64,000 nt of DNA from Micromonospora olivasterospora (GTDB lineage Bacteria > Actinomycetota > Actinomycetes > Mycobacteriales > Micromonosporaceae). Shown piece by piece: positions 19,402 through 28,238 of this stretch. Both the position numbers and the translations under genes were made by a program. Where the stretch lies: positions 1,922,001 through 1,986,000 of the forward strand of contig NZ_VLKE01000001.1 in the NCBI RefSeq assembly GCF_007830265.1, in the 5' to 3' direction. The notes beneath the pieces were generated by a model. The model was not told where the DNA came from. It made no database searches and saw only the letters and a program-made list of their open reading frames with translations. Every line of letters starts with the position of its first letter. Position 1 is the stretch's first letter.

Positions 19402-20415
19402 TCAGCCGAAGAGCGGCCGGACCACCAGGTACGTGAGACAGGCGATCAGCGCCGACGCCGGGAACGTGATGATCCACGCGATCACGATGTTGCCGGCGAC
19501 GTTCCAGCGGACCGCGGAGAGCCGCTTCGTCGCGCCCACCCCCATGATCGCCGAGGTGATGGTGTGGGTGGTGGAGATCGGCGCCTTGAGCACCAGGGCG
19601 TTGAAGTAGAGCACCGCGCTGGCCACCGTCTCGGCGGCGAAGCCCTCCGGCGGGCCAAGATCGATGATCTTGCGGCCAAGGGTGCGGATGATCCGCCAGC
19701 CGCCGGCGTACGTGCCTGCGGCGAGCATGGCCGCCGAGGTCCAGAACACCCACCCGGGGATGTGGGTCTTGTCACTCTGGAAGCCGCCGGTGTAGAGGGC
19801 GAGGACCACGATGCCCATGGTCTTCGCGGCGTCCTGCATGCCGTGGCCGACCGACATCGCCGCCGCCGAGGCGGTCTGCGCCCAGCGGAAGCCGCGGTTC
19901 AGCCGGCCCGGCTGGCCCTTCCGGAACAGCCAGAGGATCGCCAGCATCACCAGGTAGCCCAGCACCAGGCCGACGATGGGCGAGAGCACCATCGGGATGA
20001 GGACCTTCTCGCCGATGTTGGCCCACTGCACCACGCCGCCGGCCGCCAGCAGGGTCGCCCCGACCAGGCCGCCGAAGAGCGCGTGGGAGGAGGACGAGGG
20101 CAGGCCGAAGTACCAGGTGATCAGGTTCCAGGCGATGGCCCCCAGCACCCCGGCGAAGACCACCCCCAGGCTCGCCACCCCCGTTGGCAGGGTGACCAGG
20201 CCGTCGCCGACGGTCTTGGCGACCCCGGCGCCGAAGTGCGCGCCGACGAAGTTGCCCACCGCGGCCAGGGCGAGCGCGACCCGGGGGGTGAGGGCGCGCG
20301 TCGAGACGCTGGTGGCGATGGCGTTGGCGGCGTCGTGGAAGCCGTTGGTGTAGTCGAACGCCAGGGCCACCACGATCACCGCCAGCACGGCGAGGAGTTC
20401 GGGTGTCAGTGACAC
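19402..20415 (-). CDS. PiT-family inorganic phosphate transporter
   Basis: 337 residues with about nine to ten membrane segments. The duplicated PiT signatures are present: DYTNGFHDAANAIATSVS near the N-terminus and PISTTHTITSAIMGVGATKR near the C-terminus. It imports phosphate (as metal phosphate) using the ion gradient. The GTG start is preceded by AGGAG ten bases away. The gene follows the DUF47 gene with four bases between, the classic pit-DUF47 pair. Confidence 0.93.
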   Translation of the reverse strand: MSLTPELLAVLAVIVVALAFDYTNGFHDAANAIATSVSTRALTPRVALALAAVGNFVGAHFGAGVAKTVGDGLVTLPTGVASLGVVFAGVLGAIAWNLITWYFGLPSSSSHALFGGLVGATLLAAGGVVQWANIGEKVLIPMVLSPIVGLVLGYLVMLAILWLFRKGQPGRLNRGFRWAQTASAAAMSVGHGMQDAAKTMGIVVLALYTGGFQSDKTHIPGWVFWTSAAMLAAGTYAGGWRIIRTLGRKIIDLGPPEGFAAETVASAVLYFNALVLKAPISTTHTITSAIMGVGATKRLSAVRWNVAGNIVIAWIITFPASALIACLTYLVVRPLFG

Positions 20416-20419
20416 AGGA

Positions 20420-21046
20420 TCAGGACTCCTTGACCGCGATGGTCTCGACGGTGTTGGCCACGTGCTCGAAGGCGTCGCACGCCGCCTCCAACTCGTCCGC
20501 GACCTCCTTCATCTTGAGCACGGTCAGGGCGTCGTACTCGCCGGAGAAGAGGCGGACCAGCAGCATCCGGTACGCCTGGTCGCCGTCGTTCTCCAGCCGG
20601 TTGCACTCGATCCAGTAGTCCTCGAGGTCCTTCATCGACCGCAGCCGCGGCATCGCCTCGGCGGTCAGCTTGGCCTGCTGGTCGAGCACGTTGACCAGCT
20701 CGTGCAGCTCGCGCGGGAGCGCCGGGAGCTTCGTCAGGCCGTACAGGTAGAGCAGGTTGCCCACGGCCTCCAGGTGGTCCATCACGTCGTCGAGCAGCGA
20801 GCCCAGACGGTAGATGTCCTCCCGGTCGAACGGGGTGATGAAGGTAGAGTTGATCTTCTTGTACAGCTCGTGGGTGATCTGGTCGCTGTCGTGCTCGACC
20901 TCGGTGAGCCGCTCGCTCACCGACTGCACGTCGACACCCGGCAGGGCCAGCTCGTTCAGCAGCTCGGTGCCCCGTACCAGGTTCTGCGCCGCCCTGGTGA
21001 AGAGCTCGTAGAAGGCGCCCTCGGTGGGGCGGAAGGAAAACTTCAC
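20420..21046 (-). CDS. DUF47 family protein, PhoU-like Pit accessory
   Basis: 208 residues, all helical, PhoU-like. FSFRPTEGAFYELFTRAAQN opens it, and VEHDSDQITHELYKKINSTF carries the acidic residues that bind metals in this family. It is thought to regulate the Pit transporter encoded next in the operon. I chose the GTG at 21046 because family members begin with this segment; the frame stays open to 21127 but adds Pro-rich residues without homology. Confidence 0.9.
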   Translation of the reverse strand: MKFSFRPTEGAFYELFTRAAQNLVRGTELLNELALPGVDVQSVSERLTEVEHDSDQITHELYKKINSTFITPFDREDIYRLGSLLDDVMDHLEAVGNLLYLYGLTKLPALPRELHELVNVLDQQAKLTAEAMPRLRSMKDLEDYWIECNRLENDGDQAYRMLLVRLFSGEYDALTVLKMKEVADELEAACDAFEHVANTVETIAVKES

Positions 21047-21164
21047 AGCCTGGACCTCGTCGTGTCGGTGGAAGGGTGGCGGACGCCCCGGGAACGCGTG
21101 CAGTGGGAATGCTAGGAGGCGACTCAAGCGCTCAGTCGCCGGCCCACCCCCGGTCAGCCGCCAT

Positions 21165-22163
21165 TTACTGGCCGTTCACCTGCCGTTCACCTGGACCCGG
21201 TCGGTCGCCCCGCAACCGCCGCCGTTCCGCCGCCACGTCGAAGTCGGCGGGCGGATACCCCAGATGCAGGGCGTCGAACGTCTCCCGCAGCAGGTGGGCG
21301 ACCGCCCAGTCCCGGTACCACTTCCGGTCCGCCGGGACCACGTACCAGGGCGCGGCGTCGGTGCCGCACCGCGCCAGCGCCTCGCCGTACGCGGCCTGGT
21401 AGTCGTCCCACCGGGCCCGGGAGTCCAGGTCGCCCGGGTTGTACTTCCAGTGCTTGCGCGGGTCGGTCAGCCGCTCCAGCAGCCGCTCCCCCTGCTCGGC
21501 GTACGAGATGTGCAGCATCACCTTCACCAGGGTCACCCCCGCGTCGACCAGCTCCCGCTCGAAGGCGTTGATCTCGTCGTACCGGGCGCGCCAGGTGGCC
21601 TCCGGCACCAGCGACTCCACCCGGGCGATCAGCACGTCCTCGTAGTGCGACCGGTTGAAGATCCCGACGTACCCGGGCGGGGGCAGGGCCCGGCGGATCC
21701 GCCACAGGAAGTCGTGCCGCAGCTCTTCGGGCGTGGGCGGGCCGAACGAGCGGATGTGCAGGCCGAGGGGGTTCATCGCGCCGGCCACCCGCTTGATCGT
21801 GCCGTCCTTGCCGCCGCAGTCCATGGCCTGGAGCACCAGCAGCAGCCGGCGCGGCGCGCCCGGCTCCAGGCCGGCCCGGCGGTCGGCCGGGGCGCCGGTG
21901 GGGGCGGTCCGGCCGGCGGCGCGCTGGGCGGCGGCGTACAGCATCTCCTGCTGGGGGCCCAGCCCCGCGCCGAGCAGGTCGAGCTGCCACCGCGCCCACG
22001 CCCTGCGCGCGGCGCCGCGGCCGGCCGCGGCGGGCAGCCCGGGGGTGGACCGGGGATCGACCGCACCCAGGTCGACCGGCGTACCCGCCGGGGACACCCG
22101 TAACAGGTCCCGCATCGTCCCGCCCACCGGCGGAACGATCTCCGTCTCGTCGACTGCGCCCAT
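21165..22163 (-). CDS. ppk2: PPK2-family polyphosphate kinase
   Basis: 332 residues. Walker A is AMDCGGKDGTI (about 113-123), and IFNRSHYEDVL is the family's Walker B-side motif, followed by DWAVAHLL near the end. PPK2 enzymes transfer phosphate between polyphosphate and nucleotides, often AMP, ADP or GDP. The preferred direction cannot be told from sequence. It shares the strand with the Pit/DUF47 pair downstream (119 bp apart), so uptake and storage of phosphate may be co-regulated. Confidence 0.9.
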   Translation of the reverse strand: MGAVDETEIVPPVGGTMRDLLRVSPAGTPVDLGAVDPRSTPGLPAAAGRGAARRAWARWQLDLLGAGLGPQQEMLYAAAQRAAGRTAPTGAPADRRAGLEPGAPRRLLLVLQAMDCGGKDGTIKRVAGAMNPLGLHIRSFGPPTPEELRHDFLWRIRRALPPPGYVGIFNRSHYEDVLIARVESLVPEATWRARYDEINAFERELVDAGVTLVKVMLHISYAEQGERLLERLTDPRKHWKYNPGDLDSRARWDDYQAAYGEALARCGTDAAPWYVVPADRKWYRDWAVAHLLRETFDALHLGYPPADFDVAAERRRLRGDRPGPGERQVNGQ

Positions 22164-22198
22164 TCCCCGATCTTCACCCGGCTTGCCCGCGCCCGCCT

Positions 22199-22215
22199 CT
22201 TGAGCGGATCTCAAG
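22199..22215. promoter_or_regulatory. Small inverted repeat between divergent ppk2 and sigma genes
   Basis: CTTGAG-CGGAT-CTCAAG is a 6-bp inverted repeat in the divergent promoter region and could be an operator. Further along, GGGGAC and GTCCCC (about 22235-22252) form a second short repeat. Confidence 0.35.
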
Positions 22216-22272
22216 ATCCGTGTCACGTTTGGGGGACGACGCGCGTCCCCTGGGGGACGGGAGGGGTGTGGC

Positions 22273-23234
22273 GTGGATCTGGTGGCGGAGTTCGAGGCGG
22301 AACGCGGGCGGCTGACCGCCCTGGCGTACCGGATGCTGGGCAGCCGGAGCGAGGCCGAGGACGCGGTGCAGGAGACCTGGCTGCGGTACGCGGGCGCGCT
22401 CGCCGACCCGGCGGCCCGGGCGCAGGTCGGCAACCTCGGCGGCTGGCTGACCACGACGTGCGGCCGGATCTGCCTGGACGTGCTCCGCTCGGCGCGGGTG
22501 CGCCGGGAGACGTACCCCGGGGAGTGGCTGCCCGAGCCGCTGGTCGGCCCGTACTCTCCCGGGCCGGCCGCCGACGGGTTCGCCCCCGATCCGGCCGAGC
22601 GGGCGGTACGCGCCGACCAGCTCGGCACCGCGCTGCTGGTGGTGCTGGAGCGGCTCAGCGCGGAGCAGCGGGTGGCGCTGGTGCTGCACGACGTGTTCGC
22701 GGTGCCGTTCGACGAGATCGCCGAGGTGCTGGGCACGACGACGGTGGCCGCCCGACAGCTCGCCTCCCGGGCCCGCAAGGCGGTCGACGCGCCCGACGCC
22801 CCCGGCACACCGCCGACCTGGCCGAGCAGCGGCGGGTGCTGGAGGCCTTCGTGGCGGCGACCCGCTCGGGGGAGCTGGCCGAGCTGGTCCGGGTGCTCGC
22901 CCCGGACGTGGTGCTGGTCGGCGACAGCGGCGGGCACTTCCCGGCCGCCCGGCGCCCCGTCACCGGCGCCGACAAGGTCGGCAAGCTCCTCCTCGGCCTG
23001 TTCCGCCAGGCGGGCCGCTACGTCCAGCCGCTGCGGGCCCGGCCGGCGCTGGTGGACGGGTCGCTCGGGTTGCAGCTGGAGACCGTCCACCCCGACGGCC
23101 GGCCGCTGCGGCAGGTCATCGCGTTCACCGTTCACGGGGGGCGGATCACCGGCATCTTCAACCAGCTCAACCCGGAGAAGATGGCCCGCGTGCCGGCCCT
23201 GGCCGAGACCGACACCTGGCCGCCACGCTGGTGA
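22273..23234 (+). pseudogene. ECF41-like sigma factor with SnoaL-type C-terminal domain, frameshifted
   Basis: The first part (LTALAYRMLGSRSEAEDAVQ to TTTVAARQLASRARKAVDAP) is a full sigma-70 region 2/4 pair. The continuation lies one frame off: HTADLAEQRRVLEAFVAATR to TGIFNQLNPEKMARV, a SnoaL-like domain typical of ECF41/SigJ proteins, where it tunes sigma activity. The break falls in the C run at 22798-22802. One extra C would give DAPRHTADLAEQ and a continuous 320-residue protein, and the total of 962 bases is one short of a whole number of codons. A true mutation would leave an unregulated core sigma; a sequencing error is equally possible. The GTG start follows GGGAGGG. Confidence 0.85.
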
Positions 23235-23280
23235 CGCCCGCGCCGGCCGCGACCGGGCGTCGGCGCCCCGGCGGGCGGGC

Positions 23281-23787
23281 TCAGACCACCAGGGCCAGCC
23301 ACTTCCGGTACGACGTGGCGAACGGCTCGGTGCCGTCGCCGAGCGCGACGAACAGCCGCCGGGCGGCGGCCTCCGCCTCGGCCACGACGTCGTCGGGGTA
23401 GCCGAACCGCTCCCGGTGCTCGGCGAACTCGTCCTCGTCGCGCAGCTCGACGTTGCCGGTCGCCCGGCGGCGCACCACGTCCAGGTCGAGGTCGATCAGG
23501 TGGACGGTGTCGTCGCCCTCCCAGCGGGCGGGGGTGGTGATGTCGCAGTAGACCTCGCTGGTGCGCGGCGGCGGGTTGAACATCCCGGTCCACCAGGCCG
23601 CCCGAGGGACCAGCAGCACGAACGGGATCTGCTCGACCGAGGGCCGGCCGTGGTAGACCGACTCGGTGCCGGCGGGCACGCCGAGCCAGACGCCGAGGTC
23701 GTCCTCGGCCAGCCGCCGGGCGAGGTAGTCGCGGTGGGCGCTGCCGTCGTACTTGCGGTAGATCACACGGACCACGTCGCTCGGCAT
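23281..23787 (-). CDS. DUF402 domain protein, probable nucleoside-phosphate phosphatase
   Basis: 168 residues. The DUF402 core is present: YCDITTPARWEGDDTVHLIDLDLDVV and a following acidic DEDEFAEH helix. Related proteins are metal-dependent nucleoside di/triphosphatases or RNA-end-processing phosphatases (FomD- and Rng-associated types). The exact role here is unknown. The start at 23787 (MPSDVVRVIYRKYDG) fits family length. It converges with the frameshifted sigma gene. Confidence 0.8.
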   Translation of the reverse strand: MPSDVVRVIYRKYDGSAHRDYLARRLAEDDLGVWLGVPAGTESVYHGRPSVEQIPFVLLVPRAAWWTGMFNPPPRTSEVYCDITTPARWEGDDTVHLIDLDLDVVRRRATGNVELRDEDEFAEHRERFGYPDDVVAEAEAAARRLFVALGDGTEPFATSYRKWLALVV

Positions 23788-23914
23788 GAGTCCCCACCCT
23801 AGTCGATACCGGCCACTCGTCGCGCGGGGAAAGTTACGGGGCGCTGCCGTACCGTGACACCGCCACGCCGGGCGGGGCGCCCCGGGTGTCGGCGGCGGCG
23901 GGTACCGTCGCACG

Positions 23915-26077
23915 GTGACTCCGCCGCGCACCGCCACCGGTCCCGTCCCCCGCAGCACCGCCCGGCGGCGCGGCAACCGGCCCAGCGGCGTGGAGCTGCT
24001 CGCCGCCGCGGTCGGCGCGGTCCCCGGCGGGGCGGCCCGCCCCGGCCAGCAGCAGATGACCACCGCCATCGAGGAGTGCGTCGCCTCGGGCGACCACCTG
24101 CTGGTGCAGGCGGGCACGGGCACCGGCAAGTCGCTGGCGTACCTCGCGCCGGCGCTGACCGTCGACGGGCCGGTGGTGGTCTCCACCGCGACCCTGGCGT
24201 TGCAGTCCCAGCTGGTCGACCACGACCTGCCCCGGCTCGCCGACGCGGTGCGGCCGCTGCTCGGCCGCCGGCCCACGTACGCGGTGCTCAAGGGGCGGCA
24301 CCACTACCTCTGCCTGGCCCGGCTGGACGGCTCCACAGAGGACGAGCCGCAGGACGGCCTCTTCGACGCGCCGGGCTCCGGGAGCGGCGGGAAGTGGCTC
24401 GGCGAGGCGGGCCGGCTCGGCAAGCAGATCCAGCGGCTGCGCGACTGGGCGATGGAGACCGAGACGGGCGACCGTGACGAGCTGGACCCGGGCGTCGACG
24501 ACCAGGTGTGGCGGGTGGTGTCCATGCCGGCACGGGAGTGCGTCGGGGCGGCCCGCTGTCCGTTCGGCGCGGAGTGCTTCGCCGAGGCGTCCCGGGCACG
24601 GGCCCGGGAGGCCGACATCGTGGTCACCAACCACAGCCTGCTCGCCGTCGACATGCTCGCCGGCCGGCACATCGTGCCGCCGCACAAGCTGCTGATCGTG
24701 GACGAGGCGCACGAGCTGGCCGACCGGGTCTCCTCCGCCGCGCAGGCCGAGCTGGTGCCGGAGCTGATCGACCGGTCGGCCCGCCGGGCCCGCCCGCTGC
24801 TGCGCCCGGAGGTCGCCGAGCGGCTCACCGAGGCCGGCGACGCCCTCGCCGTCGGGCTGGCCGAGGCGCCCGCCGGCCGGCTCACCGCCGGGCTGCCGGG
24901 GCCGCTGCGCGAGGCGTGCACGCTGCTCGACGGGGCCACCCGGGCCGCCCTCGACGCTATCGGCGAGGCGAAGGCCGACGACCCGGACCCGGTCCGCAAA
25001 CAGCAGGCCAAGGCGGTGCTGGACGAGCTGTCCACGACCGCCCAGCGGCTGCTGGAGGAGGCCGACCACGACGTCGCCTGGGTCGAGAAGCCGGACAACG
25101 GCAGTCGAAGGGCGCTCGTGGTCGCCCCGTTGTCGGTCGCCGGCACCCTCTCCGCCCACCTGTACGACGAGCGCACCGTCGTCGCCACCTCGGCGACGCT
25201 GACGCTCGGCGGCCGGTTCGACACGGTGGCCCGGGCACTGGGGCTGGAGGCGCCGCCGGTCGACCCGCCGTCCCCGGCCGCCGCCGCCCTGGCCGCCGCC
25301 ACCGCGTCCGGCGGGTCGAGCGGCGCGGCGGCCGGTGGGAAGGCCGGCCCGGCCGCGGCCGGGCCGGGCGAAGGGCCCGCCGGCACCGCCCCGGCCACCG
25401 AGGGGCCCGGCTGGCGATCCCTCGACGTCGGGTCGCCGTTCGACTACGCCCGGCAGGGCATCCTGTACGTCGCCGCGCACCTGCCCCGCCCCAGCGTCTC
25501 CGGGCTGCCCGAGGCGGCCGGCGAGGAACTGCTCTCGCTGGTCGGCGCGCTGGGTGGGCGTACCCTCGGTCTCTTCTCCTCACGACGGGCCGCGCAGCAG
25601 GCGGCGGAGCTGCTGCGGGCGCGCACCGAGCTGCCGGTGCTGCTGCAGGGCGAGGAGTCGCTGCCGATCCTGGTGCGCAAGTTCCGCGAGGAGAGGTCGA
25701 GCTGCCTGTTCGGGGTGATGTCGCTCTGGCAGGGGGTCGACGTGCCCGGCGACTCCTGCCAGCTCGTGGTGATCGACCGGCTGCCGTTCCCGCGCCCCGA
25801 CGAGCCGCTCGCCGCGGCCCGGGCCGCGGCCGTGGACGCCGGCGGCGGCTCCGGGTTCGCCGCGGTGAGCGTGCCGATCGCCGCCGTACGGCTCGCCCAG
25901 GGGGTGGGCCGGCTGATCCGGGCCACCGGGGACAAGGGCGTGGTCGCGGTGCTCGACTCCCGGCTGGAGACCGCCCGCGGCTACGGGCCGTTCCTGCGCC
26001 GCTCGCTGCCCCCGTTCTGGTACACCACCCGGCCGGAGGTCGTCCGCGGCGCCCTGGAGCGGCTCGCCCAGTCGTGA
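23915..26077 (+). CDS. DinG/XPD-like superfamily 2 DNA helicase with Fe-S cluster
   Basis: 720 residues. Walker A GTGTGKS is at 67-73 and the DEAH box at 263-266. Four cysteines (133, 209, 215, 221) are spaced as the 4Fe-4S ligands of XPD/DinG helicases, which unwind DNA 5' to 3' and resolve damaged or G-quadruplex DNA. The C-terminal motifs include SLWQGVDVPGDSCQLVVIDR and QGVGRLIR. An Ala/Gly-rich insertion at about residues 450-495 is not part of the fold. The GTG start lies in a region with few alternatives. Confidence 0.92.
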   Translation: MTPPRTATGPVPRSTARRRGNRPSGVELLAAAVGAVPGGAARPGQQQMTTAIEECVASGDHLLVQAGTGTGKSLAYLAPALTVDGPVVVSTATLALQSQLVDHDLPRLADAVRPLLGRRPTYAVLKGRHHYLCLARLDGSTEDEPQDGLFDAPGSGSGGKWLGEAGRLGKQIQRLRDWAMETETGDRDELDPGVDDQVWRVVSMPARECVGAARCPFGAECFAEASRARAREADIVVTNHSLLAVDMLAGRHIVPPHKLLIVDEAHELADRVSSAAQAELVPELIDRSARRARPLLRPEVAERLTEAGDALAVGLAEAPAGRLTAGLPGPLREACTLLDGATRAALDAIGEAKADDPDPVRKQQAKAVLDELSTTAQRLLEEADHDVAWVEKPDNGSRRALVVAPLSVAGTLSAHLYDERTVVATSATLTLGGRFDTVARALGLEAPPVDPPSPAAAALAAATASGGSSGAAAGGKAGPAAAGPGEGPAGTAPATEGPGWRSLDVGSPFDYARQGILYVAAHLPRPSVSGLPEAAGEELLSLVGALGGRTLGLFSSRRAAQQAAELLRARTELPVLLQGEESLPILVRKFREERSSCLFGVMSLWQGVDVPGDSCQLVVIDRLPFPRPDEPLAAARAAAVDAGGGSGFAAVSVPIAAVRLAQGVGRLIRATGDKGVVAVLDSRLETARGYGPFLRRSLPPFWYTTRPEVVRGALERLAQS

Positions 26078-26102
26078 CCCGGCGGCTACGGCGGGCGTCG
26101 CG

Positions 26103-27422
26103 TCAGGGGGCCTTGGCGGCGACCACCACGGCGTCCGGCGGCGTGTCCGGCACGGTGCGCGCGGCGAGCCGGCGGACGGCGGTGTTGAGCACCGCGATCA
26201 GCGGCACCGAGACCAGCGCCCCGGTGATGCCGGCGAGCACGACGCCGCCGGCGATGCCGATGATCACGGCGAGCGGGTGGATGGCCACCGCCCGACCCAT
26301 GATCAGTGGCTGGAGCACGTGCCCCTCGACCTGCTGCACGCCGATCACCACGCCCAGGATGATCAGGGCGGTGACGGGGCCGCTGTCGACCAGCGCGACG
26401 AGCACCGCCACGCCGCCGGAGAGCGCCGCCCCGACGATCGGGATGAACGCCCCGAGGAACACCAGCGCCGCCAGCGGGAACGCGAACGGGATGTCGAAGA
26501 TCACCAGGAAGATGCCGATGCCGACGGCGTCGATGAAGGCGACCAGCACCGTGGCCCGCACGTAGGCCACCAGGGTCTCCCAGGACGCCCGGCCGGCGTC
26601 GTCGACCTTCCACCGGGCGGCCACCGGCAGCAGCCGGACCAGGAAGCGCCAGATGCTGTTGCCGTCACGCAGGAAGAAGAACGTGGCGAACAGCACCAGC
26701 ACCATGCCGGTCAGCACCTCGGCGAGGGTGGCGGCCGTGGCGATCGCCCCGCTGGTCAGGTTGTTGGTGTTCTCGTTGATCCAGTTCTGTGCCTCGTCGA
26801 TGTACCGGTTGAGCTGGTTGTCCGAGAGGTGCAGCGGGCCCGTCTTGAGCCAGTCCTGGATCTGCCGCACGCCCTGGGACGCGTTCTTGCTCAGCTCCGG
26901 CACGCCCTTGATGAACTCGCTGACCACCAGGGTCAGCGTGCCGACGACGGCGGCCAGGCCGCCCACCAGCACCACCCCGGTCGCCAGGGAGCGGGGGAAG
27001 CGCGCCCGGAGCAGCCAGCCCACGGCCGGCGCCAGCAGCGCCGAGAGCAGCAGCGCGACGGCCAGCGGAATGATTACGACCCGGATGGTGCCGACGATCC
27101 TCAGCAGCGCCCACGCCACGGCCCCGATGACGATGAGCCGCCAGGACCAGGCGGCGGCGATCCGCAGGCCGTGCGGCACGTCCGCGTCGTCGCGGCTGGA
27201 GGTGGAGGCGTGCACCGCCGCCGGGGGCTGGGCGCCGGCCACCACGGCCGACGGCGGAGCCACCGGCCCGGGCGAGGCCGGCGAGGCCACCCCGCCCTCC
27301 TCCGGCCCGCCCGCGCCCACCGGGTCCGGACGGCCGCGCCGCACCGACTCCCGTCCGGGCCCGAACGCGCGGCGGAGCCGTCCGACCACCCGCTCCAAGC
27401 GGCTCAAGCGCACCTCCCGCAT
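26103..27422 (-). CDS. AI-2E family transporter (PerM/YdiK-like permease)
   Basis: 439 residues. A charged, Pro/Ala-rich N-terminal 110 residues is followed by the AI-2E exporter domain with about eight membrane segments: LIVIGAVAWALLRIVGTI, FATFFFLRDG, GAFIPIVGAALSGGVAVLVAL and VEGHVLQPLIMGRAVAIHPL are family signatures. Members export small molecules such as autoinducer-2, or act as Na+(Li+)/H+ antiporters; the substrate is not known. I chose the ATG at 27422 (MREVRLSRLERVV) because the upstream part of the frame overlaps the divergent GroES-like gene. Confidence 0.9.
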   Translation of the reverse strand: MREVRLSRLERVVGRLRRAFGPGRESVRRGRPDPVGAGGPEEGGVASPASPGPVAPPSAVVAGAQPPAAVHASTSSRDDADVPHGLRIAAAWSWRLIVIGAVAWALLRIVGTIRVVIIPLAVALLLSALLAPAVGWLLRARFPRSLATGVVLVGGLAAVVGTLTLVVSEFIKGVPELSKNASQGVRQIQDWLKTGPLHLSDNQLNRYIDEAQNWINENTNNLTSGAIATAATLAEVLTGMVLVLFATFFFLRDGNSIWRFLVRLLPVAARWKVDDAGRASWETLVAYVRATVLVAFIDAVGIGIFLVIFDIPFAFPLAALVFLGAFIPIVGAALSGGVAVLVALVDSGPVTALIILGVVIGVQQVEGHVLQPLIMGRAVAIHPLAVIIGIAGGVVLAGITGALVSVPLIAVLNTAVRRLAARTVPDTPPDAVVVAAKAP

Positions 27423-27566
27423 CAGGTAACCCGCCCGACCCGGACGACAGGGGGGCCAGCATACGTTTCCCGGCACCACCATAGGCCGGTTCCGCCACAG
27501 ATGCCTCCGACCGTCACCGCGCAACCACCGGCGGGCCCGCCCGAGCCGACGGGGTACGGTTCCGTC

Positions 27567-27914
27567 GTGACCGCCGACAAGAATCTCGACTCCGGCCTGC
27601 CGATCCGCCTGCTGCACGACCGGGTGCTGGTGCGGACGGAGGGGAGCGAGGGTGAGCGCCGCTCCACCGCGGGCATCGTGATCCCGGCGACCGCCGCCGT
27701 GGGCAAACGCCTGGCCTGGGCAACCGCGGTGGGCGTGGGCCCGCACGTACGCTCGATCGTCTCCGGCGACCGGGTGCTCTTCGACCCGGACGACCGGTCG
27801 GAGGTGGAACTGCACGGCCGGGGGTACGTCCTGCTGCGCGAGCGGGACGTGCACGCGGTCGCCGCCGAGCGGGTCGAGACGGAGGCCTCCGGCTCCACCG
27901 GCCTGTATCTGTAA
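27567..27914 (+). CDS. GroES-like co-chaperonin (second, atypical copy)
   Basis: 115 residues. IRLLHDRVLVR, TAGIVIPATA and VELHGRGYVLLRERDV follow the Cpn10 fold, but the mobile loop lacks the usual GGIVLP sequence (TAGIVIP here), and the protein has a 15-residue C-terminal tail. It is not next to groEL, which lies 13 kb away, and has no CIRCE operator. I chose the GTG at 27567; an in-frame ATG at 27501 would add a Pro-rich leader. It may be a specialised co-chaperonin. Confidence 0.8.
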   Translation: MTADKNLDSGLPIRLLHDRVLVRTEGSEGERRSTAGIVIPATAAVGKRLAWATAVGVGPHVRSIVSGDRVLFDPDDRSEVELHGRGYVLLRERDVHAVAAERVETEASGSTGLYL

Positions 27915-28007
27915 ACACCCCTGCCCCGGGTCCGTCCCGGCTTCCGCCGTCGTTTGCGCGTGTCGGCGGCGGGAAGCCAGGCACGTCCGACGCCCTGGGG
28001 AGGGACC

Positions 28008-28175
28008 ATGCCGGTATTCGTGAAGAAGCTGCTCGCCTGGGGAAGCGTCGCTTTTCTGATCTACTTCATGGCGTTCCGGCCCGAGGGCGCGGCGCAGATG
28101 GTCAAGGCGATCGGGGCGGGCCTGATGGCGATGGCGCAGGGCCTCGGCGACTTCCTCACCAGCCTGATGACCTGA
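28008..28175 (+). CDS. Small single-pass membrane protein
   Basis: 55 residues. VKKLLAWGSVAFLIYFMAF forms a membrane segment, followed by a hydrophobic amphipathic stretch MVKAIGAGLMAMAQGLGDFL. GGGGAGGG stands just upstream of the ATG, which supports translation. I do not recognise a function. It lies between the GroES-like gene and the PrsW-like protease gene. Confidence 0.65.
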   Translation: MPVFVKKLLAWGSVAFLIYFMAFRPEGAAQMVKAIGAGLMAMAQGLGDFLTSLMT

Positions 28176-28238
28176 CCGGGGCCGGTCAGGTCGCCCGCCG
28201 GCGCGCGGGCCGGCCGGTGCGCGCGCCGGCCGGGCCGG

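Noticed and set aside
24508..26565. A 685-codon Arg/Gly-rich frame overlapping the DinG-like gene
   Set aside because: It is a shadow frame of the helicase, which has Walker A, DEAH and four Fe-S cysteines in the other frame.
27501..27566. Upstream ATG for the GroES-like gene
   Set aside because: It would add a Pro-rich leader (MPPTVTAQPPAGPPEPTG) absent from the chaperonin fold; the GTG at 27567 fits better, though this is not certain.
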